NCBI GenBank assembly: GCA_017398545.1
Contig: JAFQFT010000021.1
Location: 159,261-193,220 of the forward strand
Source of the DNA: Bacilli bacterium
GTDB taxonomy: Bacteria; Bacillota_I; Bacilli_A; ML615J-28; CAG-313
Length of the DNA stretch: 33,960 nt
Reading direction: 5' to 3'
Shown here one piece after another: positions 16,236-23,652 of the stretch. Numbering within the stretch: the stretch's first letter is position 1; each line of letters starts with the position of its first letter. A program made the position numbers and the translations under genes. The notes beneath the pieces were generated by a model. It had not been told where the DNA came from, did not search any database, and saw only the letters and a list, made by a program, of their open reading frames with translations.

Positions 16236-17937
16236 GAACATCACCTCCTAATTGAACATTATAAATACTTTTATATAATTCATTATTATTAAGAAGTTCT
16301 TTATGTGTTCCGATACCTGTTATTGTACCATTTTCTAAAACAATTATTTTTTCTGCATGCATTATTGAACTAATACGTGATGCGATAATTATTTTAGTTG
16401 TATTTTTATAATTATTTTTAATTGTTTCTCTTAATGCAAGATCAGTTTTATAATCTAGTGCACTAGATGAATCATCTAAAATTAATATTTTAGGATTACC
16501 AGCAAGGGCACGTGAAAGTATTAATCTTTGACGTTGTCCACCTGAAAGGTTTGTTCCTTTTGCAGAAAGAAGTGTTTGTTCTTTTAATTCAAGGTTATCT
16601 ACGAATAAAGACTGAGAAACTAGTAATGCTTTTTTAATTTCTTTTTTCGATAATTTCCTATAGAAATCAACATTATTATATATTGTATCCGCAAGCAGTG
16701 TATCATTTTGAAAAGATACGCCAAATAATGATTTAAGTTTTCGATAAGAATAACTTCTTATATCTTTACCATTAATATATATAGCACCACTACTTACATC
16801 GTAAAGTCTAAGTAATAAATTTATAATTGTACTCTTACCACTACCAGTAGGTCCAATAATTCCTAGTGTTTCACCCTTCTCTAGTTTAAAAGAGATATTA
16901 GATACATTATTAACTTTACCAAGATATGAGAAGTTTACATTCCTAAATTCAATATAGTGTTTAGATGTATTGTTATACGTTTCTTTTCTTAAATCAAGTC
17001 CTAAATCAAATATATAATCAATTCTTTTTGACGATGCGTATGCTTTAGAAATAATTGTAATCATTCTGTTTAAAGCAATTAATGCATTTAATATCATTGC
17101 AAAAAACGTAGTAAATGCAAGCACTTTTCCAGGTAGTATTATACCATTATTAACACGATATGCGCCCGCAACAATTACAAGTATTAAACCAAAATTAAGT
17201 ATTAAGTTAATTATTGGATTAAGTGAGGACATTACAATACTTGATTTCAGTTCATAATCCATTAATTCTTTATTAACAGTATTAAATCTTTTTTTCTCAT
17301 AATCTTCCTTTGATAATGCTTTTATTACTCTAATTCCTGTCATATTTTCTCTAATAGATAATACCATTTTATCTACTTTTGTTTGTACTTTATCATATAA
17401 TGGAATGCCATATTTTGAAGTAAGATATAAAACAAGTACTACAAGTGGTAAAATAAGTACCATTATTAATGTAAGCATTGGATCTAAGAATAATGTACAA
17501 ACTGTACCACCGATTAATAACATTGGAGCACGAACTCCAAGACGAAGAATCATTCCACACATTTGATGAATATTATATGTATCACTTGACATTCTTGCTA
17601 TTAAACTTGGCATTGTAACACTATCTACTTGAGATTGACTAAGTGACATTATTTTAGTAAATAAATCTTTTCTTAAGTTAACTGATACGCTTTTTGCAAC
17701 ACCAGCTGCTATTTGATTTGCTTTACAATTTCCTAAAAATCCAAGTCCCGATAAAACTATCATTAATAATCCATATAAAACAATATCTAAAATTGTACCA
17801 GTCTCTACAACAGTATCTAAAATATATGAAAGAATAATAGGTATGAATAATTCAGCTATTACACCAGATATTTTAATTGTTAAACATAATATTACTTTTA
17901 ATAAATTAGGTCTAAAATAACTAATTACACGTCTCAT
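16228..17937 (-). CDS. ABC exporter half-transporter, degenerate-site subunit
   Basis: 569 residues: six hydrophobic segments, then an ATPase domain with Walker A GPTGSGKST, canonical LSGGQRQ signature, but Walker B LILDDSSSALD with Asp in place of the catalytic Glu, and the switch His replaced by Ser (IASRISS). These are the marks of the non-hydrolysing site of heterodimeric exporters, and match the partner's altered signature. ATG at 17937 follows AAAGGAG. It follows an EamA exporter gene by 20 bp, so one transcript probably makes all three membrane proteins. Confidence 0.94.
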   Translation of the reverse strand: MRRVISYFRPNLLKVILCLTIKISGVIAELFIPIILSYILDTVVETGTILDIVLYGLLMIVLSGLGFLGNCKANQIAAGVAKSVSVNLRKDLFTKIMSLSQSQVDSVTMPSLIARMSSDTYNIHQMCGMILRLGVRAPMLLIGGTVCTLFLDPMLTLIMVLILPLVVLVLYLTSKYGIPLYDKVQTKVDKMVLSIRENMTGIRVIKALSKEDYEKKRFNTVNKELMDYELKSSIVMSSLNPIINLILNFGLILVIVAGAYRVNNGIILPGKVLAFTTFFAMILNALIALNRMITIISKAYASSKRIDYIFDLGLDLRKETYNNTSKHYIEFRNVNFSYLGKVNNVSNISFKLEKGETLGIIGPTGSGKSTIINLLLRLYDVSSGAIYINGKDIRSYSYRKLKSLFGVSFQNDTLLADTIYNNVDFYRKLSKKEIKKALLVSQSLFVDNLELKEQTLLSAKGTNLSGGQRQRLILSRALAGNPKILILDDSSSALDYKTDLALRETIKNNYKNTTKIIIASRISSIMHAEKIIVLENGTITGIGTHKELLNNNELYKSIYNVQLGGDVHE

Positions 17938-17957
17938 ACTTTTCTCCTTTCATTAAT

Positions 17958-18857
17958 TTAATTTTTTTTAAATAGTTTTTTAAAATCAATTTGTGCGCAT
18001 ATTACTGCTATAAATATTAAACTACAACCAATTATTAATTTAAGTGTTAATTCTTCTTTTAAAATAACAACTCCACTAATAAGAGCAAAAACACTTTCTA
18101 AACTCATAATCATAGAAGCAATAGTTGGTTCTGTAGATTTTTGAGCAACTATTTGTAAAGTAAACGCAATACATCCAGAAAATATTGCAGCATACATTAT
18201 TGCAGGTAGTGCTCTATATATATCATTAATATTAATGGTTTCAGTAAATAGCATAAAAATTATTGATAATACTCCTGCTACCATAAACTGTATCGCAGAT
18301 AATTTAATACTATCAATATGAGGATTAACAATATCAACAAGAACTATTTGAACTGCAAACATTACAGCACATATAAGTGTTAAAATATCACCAAGTTCTA
18401 ACCTAAATTCTCCATTGATTGAAATCATATAAGAACCTACTATTGCAACAACTAAATACAACCATATAATTGACTTTGGTTTTTTCTTTATAAAATATCC
18501 AATTATAGGAACAAACATCATATATAGTGATGAAATAAAACCAGACTTACTTGGAGATTTTGTAATATTAATTCCAAGTTGTTGAAAAGTTGCACCTAAA
18601 AATAACGCAACACCTACAAATATAGACATAATAAATATCCATGTTACATTCTTATTTGTAGGAATATATTCTTTTACTTTTCTTTTTCTAATTAAAGATA
18701 TTATCAATAATATAATACCAGTTGTTATAAATCTACCTGCATTATACGTAAAGGCACCTACATGATCACTTCCAAGGCTTTGTGCAACAAATGTTGTTCC
18801 CCATAAAAATGCAGTTATTAGTAATAATAGTGGTCCTTTTAGTTTTTTAAAGTTCAT
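17958..18857 (-). CDS. EamA/DMT-family transporter
   Basis: 299-residue membrane protein with ten hydrophobic segments in two EamA repeats. The first starts LLLITAFLWGTTFVAQSLGSDHVGAF, the classic EamA opening; the second (from about GDILTLICAVMFAVQIV) ends in LKEELTLKLIIGCSLIFIAVI, the typical closing motif. It exports or imports a small metabolite, which the sequence does not reveal. The ATG at 18857 has AGGTGA upstream; the GTG at 18866 lies inside that site. First gene of the DMT-ABC-ABC operon. Confidence 0.92.
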   Translation of the reverse strand: MNFKKLKGPLLLLITAFLWGTTFVAQSLGSDHVGAFTYNAGRFITTGIILLIISLIRKRKVKEYIPTNKNVTWIFIMSIFVGVALFLGATFQQLGINITKSPSKSGFISSLYMMFVPIIGYFIKKKPKSIIWLYLVVAIVGSYMISINGEFRLELGDILTLICAVMFAVQIVLVDIVNPHIDSIKLSAIQFMVAGVLSIIFMLFTETININDIYRALPAIMYAAIFSGCIAFTLQIVAQKSTEPTIASMIMSLESVFALISGVVILKEELTLKLIIGCSLIFIAVICAQIDFKKLFKKN

Positions 18858-18879
18858 AAATTTCACCTATTTAATATAT

Positions 18880-18885
18880 ATTATA
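18880..18885 (-). promoter_or_regulatory. Extended -10 of the DMT-ABC operon
   Basis: Minus strand GTGATATAAT, a TG-extended -10, about 23 bp upstream of the DMT start. The -35 is weak. Confidence 0.55.
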
Positions 18886-18935
18886 TCACTTTTTTTATAA
18901 ATTTGATTTAGATTTGATTTTATAGAAATAGAAAA

Positions 18936-18971
18936 AGACTTTACTGTAAAATAATTTTTACAATAAAGTCT
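18936..18971 (-). terminator. Terminator of the CDF-YbjN-like operon
   Basis: AGACTTTA-C/A-TGTAAAA pairs with its inverse TTTTTACA-ATAAAGTCT; on the minus strand TTTTTCTATTT follows. Located just after the stop at 18979. Confidence 0.85.
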
Positions 18972-18978
18972 AATAATT

Positions 18979-19410
18979 TTATTCTTCTACAGGATGTGTT
19001 AATTCAGAAAGAGGTTTTAGATAATCCATATTTTCTTTATCTACAAATTCACTTAGGATAAATGAAACATTATTTTCCAAAGTATCAAGTGAAATATATC
19101 TAATTGCATATTCAACAACTAAGTATTCATCTTCTCTTACATAACAATGTAACCAGTTAGAGTTTGCGTTGTAATCATAAATTAATTTACATACATATGA
19201 TGAAAAATCAATTTTATCTAAAACAAATTGAATATAAAAAGCATCATCATTAGAAACTCCAACTTTAAAGAATATACCATCATCTATTCCTTTTGCGGTA
19301 AGGTTTGCAGTAAATACTAACCAATCTTCACGTATTTCAGATTCAACATCAAATTCCCATTCTTTTTTTAATACTTTATATAATACTTGTTCAGCTTGCT
19401 TTAAATCCAT
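18979..19410 (-). CDS. Unknown protein, possibly YbjN-like fold
   Basis: 143 residues, acidic, no signal peptide or membrane segment. Its alternating pattern (long N-terminal helix; strands such as WLVFTANLT, IFFKVGVS, FYIQFVLDKI; LHCYVREDEYLVVEYAIRYIS; C-terminal helix NNVSFILSEFV) resembles YbjN / secretion-chaperone-like alpha-beta folds, but I cannot name a family with confidence. ATG follows AAGGAG. It sits 23 bp behind the CDF transporter gene, and shares its terminator, so it is cotranscribed. Confidence 0.6.
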   Translation of the reverse strand: MDLKQAEQVLYKVLKKEWEFDVESEIREDWLVFTANLTAKGIDDGIFFKVGVSNDDAFYIQFVLDKIDFSSYVCKLIYDYNANSNWLHCYVREDEYLVVEYAIRYISLDTLENNVSFILSEFVDKENMDYLKPLSELTHPVEE

Positions 19411-19433
19411 ATTTATCTCCTTAATATATATTA

Positions 19434-20639
19434 TTATTTTATAATACGGTTATACATTAAATCAATATGTATAACTGGTATCCATTTTTCATTATGTGAT
19501 TTAATTTTATCACATATTGCATCTTTTAATTCCTTAGGCGTTATTGGATATTCAAACGGCATAACTACATCAAATAAGATGTTTGTATGTGTAACACCAG
19601 GAACAATTCTAAAATCATGAAACTCTAACAATTCATCAATCTCATTTAATATATTTTTAACAACTTCTTTTATTTTATTCGTTTCGTCATCATTTACTTC
19701 AATTGGATCCATATGAATAACAAGTTCAATATTTAGTTCTTTTGATACTTCTTTTTCAATGTTATCAATTAAATCATGACTTTCCATAACATCTACTTCA
19801 CGAGATACTTCAACGTGCACGGTTGCAAAATTCATATTAGGTCCATAACTATGAACAACTAAATCATGAATACCATATACACCTTCATATGAAAGTATTT
19901 TAGATGAAATCGCTTTAATAAATTCATCACTAGGAATCTCACCAAGTAATGGATTAATTGTTTCTTTAATTAAACTAATACTTGATACTATAATAAATAC
20001 CGCTACAAGTAAGCTTGCAATACTATCAATATTAATTCTACCTTCACTTACAATAAAGATTATAGTAGATACTAATATCGCAACAGTTGTAATACAGTCA
20101 TTTAGTGAATCTTTGGAATTAGCACGAAGTGCATCACTTCCTATTTCTTTTCCTATATTAGTATAGAATATTGCTTGCCAACATTTAACTAAAATAGATA
20201 AAACTAAAGAACCAATAACGATATATATATTTGATATATCAAGTGGCGTAGCATTATTATTAATTAAATCATAAATACCTAATGCTGAATCTTTTAATAA
20301 AGAAAGTCCAATCATTAAAATAATAAATGAAATAATCATTCCAGTAATATATTCAAATCTTTGATGACCAAATGGATGATCTTTATCAGCTTTTTTAGTA
20401 CTTATTTTAAAACCAATAATAGTAATAATAGAACCTAATCCATCGGAAAAGTTATTAACCCCATCTGCAAATATTGCAGGTGATATACAAATAGTACCTA
20501 TAACCATTTTAATAGCAGCTAAGATAATATTACTAATAATACCAACTATTCCAGCAAGTGTACCATATGACTCTCTAACTTTTGGATTTGATATATTTTT
20601 ATAATCTTTTATAAATAATCTAATAAGTAATTTTCTCAT
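19434..20639 (-). CDS. Cation diffusion facilitator (CDF) metal exporter
   Basis: 401 residues in the cytoplasmic membrane; exports divalent cations (Mn, Zn or Fe) against H+. Metal-site motifs are FADGVNNFSDGLGS in TM2 and the NSKDSLND segment in TM5, with DHPFGHQRFEYI between TM2 and TM3, as in the Mn-exporting branch. Two C-terminal cytoplasmic dimerisation modules are present (HDLVVHSYGPNMNFATVHVE and the region after DPIEV), making it longer than single-module CDFs. The ATG at 20639 has no Shine-Dalgarno; a TATAAT ends only 6 nt before it, so a leaderless mRNA is possible. A frame extension to 20759 is rejected because it overlaps the divergent gene. Confidence 0.92.
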   Translation of the reverse strand: MRKLLIRLFIKDYKNISNPKVRESYGTLAGIVGIISNIILAAIKMVIGTICISPAIFADGVNNFSDGLGSIITIIGFKISTKKADKDHPFGHQRFEYITGMIISFIILMIGLSLLKDSALGIYDLINNNATPLDISNIYIVIGSLVLSILVKCWQAIFYTNIGKEIGSDALRANSKDSLNDCITTVAILVSTIIFIVSEGRINIDSIASLLVAVFIIVSSISLIKETINPLLGEIPSDEFIKAISSKILSYEGVYGIHDLVVHSYGPNMNFATVHVEVSREVDVMESHDLIDNIEKEVSKELNIELVIHMDPIEVNDDETNKIKEVVKNILNEIDELLEFHDFRIVPGVTHTNILFDVVMPFEYPITPKELKDAICDKIKSHNEKWIPVIHIDLMYNRIIK

Positions 20640-20718
20640 ATAACTATTATACTCTTTTTTATAAAATAAATAAACCGATTTAATAATTTTTTCATATATT
20701 AAATTAGGAGTGATTAAA

Positions 20719-21075
20719 ATGAACAATGAAATGATAAAAAGAATTAAAGCTAATAACAAATGTTTATTAGTATCAAGTTATAATGATGATGTAAGTGTAG
20801 GTATATGTAACTATAAATACTGTGATAATAGAATTTTAATTGAATGCATTAACTATACAAATTTATTAGAAAGTCTAAACAATAATAATAACTGTATTAT
20901 ATATATAACTGTGTGTGATGAAGACTATGTTTATTATATAATTATTAAAGGAATTGCAAGTCTTTCATCAACAAGTTTTAGATGTCCATCAATATGTAAT
21001 CAAAATAATAGATATCTAATTGATATTGAAATTACTAACATAGATTGTTACCAAGAAAAAAGAAACAGAATTTAA
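20719..21075 (+). CDS. Small PNPOx-like (split-barrel) protein, tentative
   Basis: 118 residues. The order of strands (CLLVSSYNDDVSVGICNYKY, ILIECINYTNLLESL, NNCIIYITVCDEDYVYYIIIKGIASL) follows the flavin-binding split barrel of PNPOx-like proteins, where a chain is tested for clash with substrate or cofactor and ends in a KGxAxL strand. Key residues for FMN cannot be confirmed. The ATG at 20719 has AGGAG at 20706..20710; the GTG at 20710 overlaps the Shine-Dalgarno. Divergent from the CDF gene, convergent with the zinc-knuckle gene, whose stop overlaps its own (TTAA). Confidence 0.5.
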   Translation: MNNEMIKRIKANNKCLLVSSYNDDVSVGICNYKYCDNRILIECINYTNLLESLNNNNNCIIYITVCDEDYVYYIIIKGIASLSSTSFRCPSICNQNNRYLIDIEITNIDCYQEKRNRI

Positions 21076-21087
21076 TCTGTTTCTTTT
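21058..21087. terminator. Bidirectional terminator made from two gene ends
   Basis: AAAAGAAACAGA (21058..21069) pairs with TCTGTTTCTTTT (21076..21087); the 6-nt loop holds the two overlapping stop codons. Both arms are coding sequence of opposite genes. Confidence 0.88.
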
Positions 21088-21533
21088 AATTTATACTTCT
21101 TCGTTGTAACTCTAAATAATTGTTTCCTACATTTAGGACAAACTTGTGGTGAACCATCATAAATTAATTGAATATGTCCACACTCTTTACTACATACTGC
21201 TAACGCAATATGTATTTCTTTAATATCACCAATACAATCAACTTTACCATTTATTAAATCATCAAAAGTAATATCATCTATCCAATCTAATGATTCATCT
21301 TGATTACCTTTATCAGATAATAATTGATCATAATAATTACATTTATTGAAAAGTTTATTATTTACTAAATCATATTTTAAATGATACATCTTTTTAAATT
21401 CATTACCACAATCACAATAATGAATAAAGTTTGAAGTTCCCAAATATGCATATGAGCATTCTTTTGTACAAACTAATAAACACATATCAATTTGATTTGG
21501 AAAATATTTATTTTTAAATAAGACTTTCTTCAT
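21072..21533 (-). CDS. Duplicated zinc-knuckle protein of unknown function
   Basis: 153 residues, cytoplasmic, with two similar Cys clusters: VCTKECSYAYLGTSNFIHY-CDCG (C-x3-C-x13-C-x-C) and VCSKECGHIQLIYDGSPQV-CPKC (C-x3-C-x13-C-x2-C), each followed by a basic Lys/Tyr-rich strand (KMYHLKYDL; VTTKKYKL). The two halves are separated by an acidic linker. I do not recognise the family; a zinc-binding protein is inferred from Cys spacing. The gene begins 15 bp after the lipoprotein stop and has only a weak Shine-Dalgarno (GAAG). Confidence 0.6.
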   Translation of the reverse strand: MKKVLFKNKYFPNQIDMCLLVCTKECSYAYLGTSNFIHYCDCGNEFKKMYHLKYDLVNNKLFNKCNYYDQLLSDKGNQDESLDWIDDITFDDLINGKVDCIGDIKEIHIALAVCSKECGHIQLIYDGSPQVCPKCRKQLFRVTTKKYKLKETD

Positions 21534-21548
21534 TTATGCTTCATATTA

Positions 21549-23099
21549 TTAGATATTTTCTTTATTTGCGTTTAATGATATTTTCGCTTTACTTGGATTA
21601 AAATTTACAGACCAAGTATCTGGTATACTTTCACTTTCAATATATAGTGTTGATTTACCACATGCATAAAATGCACCATCACCAACAGTTACTACATTTT
21701 TTGGAATAAATGCTTTTTGTAGTCTTAAACAGTTTTGGAAAGCATATTGTTCTATTGTAGTAAGTGTACTTGGAAGAATTGCTTCTTTTAAGTATACACA
21801 TGCCGCAAAAGCACTTATATTAATCTTTTCAAGTCCTTCATTAAATGTAACACTTTCTAAATATTCACATCCACTAAATGCATATACACCAACTTCTTTT
21901 ACAGATGATGGTATTTCAACTTTTGTAAGTCCTGTTTCTCTAAATGCTCTATCACCAATATAGATAATATTATTATTAATTATTACTTCTTCTAAATTAG
22001 TGTTTTTCATAAATGCAGAGTTTTCAATTTTATTTACAATCACACCATTAATTTCAGTTGGTATTACAACACTATTTGAATCACCAACATAGTTAAGTAT
22101 ACTTGCAGTTTGATCTACATAATATTCAAAGTTATCTTTTTTAATGATTTTAGATAAATCAAGACCTGTATGTATATATACTAAATTATCATCAAAAGCA
22201 CCACTATTCCAAGAAGATATATCTGTTTTATCAGTATAAACTAAAGTTGTGTTAGCAAATGCATAATCTCCTATTGTTTTTAATGTTTTATGTAGTGTAA
22301 CACTTCTTAAGTTTTCACAGTAATAAAATGCTGCTTCTTTAATCACAGTAACAGATTCAGGTATATTAATTTCAGAAATTGATGAATTGGCAAAAGCATT
22401 TTGTTCAATTGTTTCAATTGTATCTGGAAGAGTTACTTTTTTAATAACTTGATTACCATTAAAAGCATATGTCATAATTCCTGTAACAAGATATCCATCA
22501 TAAGATGATGGAATAACTACTTCATTATCAGTTCCATTATAGCCTGATACTACATACCCATCAAGTGTTTTATTTACAGAAAAAGTTAAACCTTCAGTAT
22601 AAAACTCTTTTTCAATAAAATTAAGTGTTAATTCTTTTTTCACACCTTCATAATTAATTATAAATGTATAACTTCCAACTATAAATTCACTTGGATAATT
22701 TTCAATTAAATCTGTTGATAGATTTACTTCTTTAACTTCATCATCAATAGATATAGATATTTTAATTGTACTAATATCAAATTCATCAATATAGTATTCA
22801 TCTTCTACTGTGTTTTCAATTATATTAATTATTATTACTGGTTTATATGTAGAATCTATTTCACCACATTCACAAACACCTTTTATAAAGTTATGCACAT
22901 GTGGGGGAACATAGTTTGGATCAACTTCTCCACATACGCATTTACCTTCAATAAATTCATGCACATGTGGGGGGACATAGTTTGAATCTATTTCACCACA
23001 TTCACATTTACCTTCAATATATGTATGTTCATGTTTATTTTTACATGAACAAATAAGACATATAGTCAAACACATAAAAATTAAAATTATTTTTTTCAT
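21549..23099 (-). CDS. BspA-type leucine-rich-repeat lipoprotein
   Basis: 516 residues. Lipoprotein signal MKKIILIF...LICS-C with lipid Cys19. Residues 23-88 are three 22-residue repeats HxHxFIEGKCxCGExDxNYVPP. Residues about 88-165 look like a bacterial Ig-like domain. From about 185 to the end are LRR_5/BspA units (IPSSYDGYLVTGIMTYAFNGN; LPDTIETIEQNAFANS; IPESVTVIKEAAFYYC; IPSSVKEVGVYAFSGC; LPSTLTTIEQYAFQNC). BspA-like proteins mediate surface binding to hosts or other bacteria. The ATG at 23099 is chosen because it begins the signal peptide. Shine-Dalgarno is moderate (GGTGAT). Confidence 0.9.
   Translation of the reverse strand: MKKIILIFMCLTICLICSCKNKHEHTYIEGKCECGEIDSNYVPPHVHEFIEGKCVCGEVDPNYVPPHVHNFIKGVCECGEIDSTYKPVIIINIIENTVEDEYYIDEFDISTIKISISIDDEVKEVNLSTDLIENYPSEFIVGSYTFIINYEGVKKELTLNFIEKEFYTEGLTFSVNKTLDGYVVSGYNGTDNEVVIPSSYDGYLVTGIMTYAFNGNQVIKKVTLPDTIETIEQNAFANSSISEINIPESVTVIKEAAFYYCENLRSVTLHKTLKTIGDYAFANTTLVYTDKTDISSWNSGAFDDNLVYIHTGLDLSKIIKKDNFEYYVDQTASILNYVGDSNSVVIPTEINGVIVNKIENSAFMKNTNLEEVIINNNIIYIGDRAFRETGLTKVEIPSSVKEVGVYAFSGCEYLESVTFNEGLEKINISAFAACVYLKEAILPSTLTTIEQYAFQNCLRLQKAFIPKNVVTVGDGAFYACGKSTLYIESESIPDTWSVNFNPSKAKISLNANKENI
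22836..23033 (-). repeat. Three tandem 66-bp repeats coding HxH...CxCGE units
   Basis: Three in-frame 66-bp units in the lipoprotein gene. The second and third boundaries share nearly identical DNA (catgcacatgtggggg and acatagtttg), so the repeats are recent enough to be visible at DNA level. Each unit carries two His and two Cys, a potential metal site. Confidence 0.85.
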
Positions 23100-23120
23100 A
23101 TATATCACCAACCTATTGTT

Positions 23121-23149
23121 ATTATAGCACAAGTATTGATTTTTGTAAA
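23121..23149 (-). promoter_or_regulatory. Promoter of the BspA-like lipoprotein
   Basis: Minus strand TTTACA (complement of 23144..23149), 17 nt, TATAAT (complement of 23121..23126), with TGC before the -10. Confidence 0.78.
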
Positions 23150-23169
23150 CGATTTTAAAAGTAAGGTAT

Positions 23170-23198
23170 TTGTTTTTTTAGATATTTTTATATATAAT
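23170..23198 (+). promoter_or_regulatory. Promoter of mgsA
   Basis: TTGTTT (23170..23175), 17 nt, TATAAT (23193..23198). Confidence 0.65.
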
Positions 23199-23224
23199 GT
23201 TAATGAAAGGAGAAAAGTATATAT

Positions 23225-23602
23225 ATGGTTTTAGCATTAATTGCACATGATAAAATGAAAGATGCCATGATTTATTTTGCTAAAAAATATGAATACATCC
23301 TAAGAGAACATACGATTCTTGCAACAGGTACAACTGGTAAGAAAATTATGGAAAACACAGGTCTTACTGTTAGATGTTTTAAATCTGGTCCACTTGGTGG
23401 TGATCAAGAAATTGGTTCTAGAATTGCTAATGGTAAAGTAGATGCAGTATTCTTTTTTAGAGATCCTCTTACTGCGCAAGCACATGAACCTGATATTTTT
23501 GCACTTCTACGTCTTTGTGATGTATATCATGTCCCACTTGCAACTAATCCAGCAACTGGTGAATTACTTATTAAAGCAATAGAAAATGGTTTTAAAAATT
23601 AA
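23225..23602 (+). CDS. mgsA: Methylglyoxal synthase
   Basis: Converts dihydroxyacetone phosphate to methylglyoxal and phosphate, a bypass of lower glycolysis under phosphate shortage. 125 residues with LIAHDKMKD (H8), [23 protein letters not shown] with catalytic Asp60, [14 protein letters not shown] (D80, H87) and [22 protein letters not shown]. All correspond to E. coli MgsA active-site positions. The ATG at 23225 is 12 nt after GGAG, a longer than usual gap. Monocistronic, divergent from the BspA-like gene. Confidence 0.96.
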   Translation: MVLALIAHDKMKDAMIYFAKKYEYILREHTILATGTTGKKIMENTGLTVRCFKSGPLGGDQEIGSRIANGKVDAVFFFRDPLTAQAHEPDIFALLRLCDVYHVPLATNPATGELLIKAIENGFKN

Positions 23603-23643
23603 ATAACCTTACCTTGTAATATATATACAAAGTAAGGTTATTT
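23601..23643. terminator. Bidirectional terminator between mgsA and nagZ
   Basis: AAATAACCTTAC pairs with GTAAGGTTATTT with further pairing TTGTA/TACAA inside; T tract on the plus strand, and A-rich upstream giving T on the minus strand. Lies between convergent stops. Confidence 0.88.
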
Positions 23644-23652
23644 TTATTTTAA

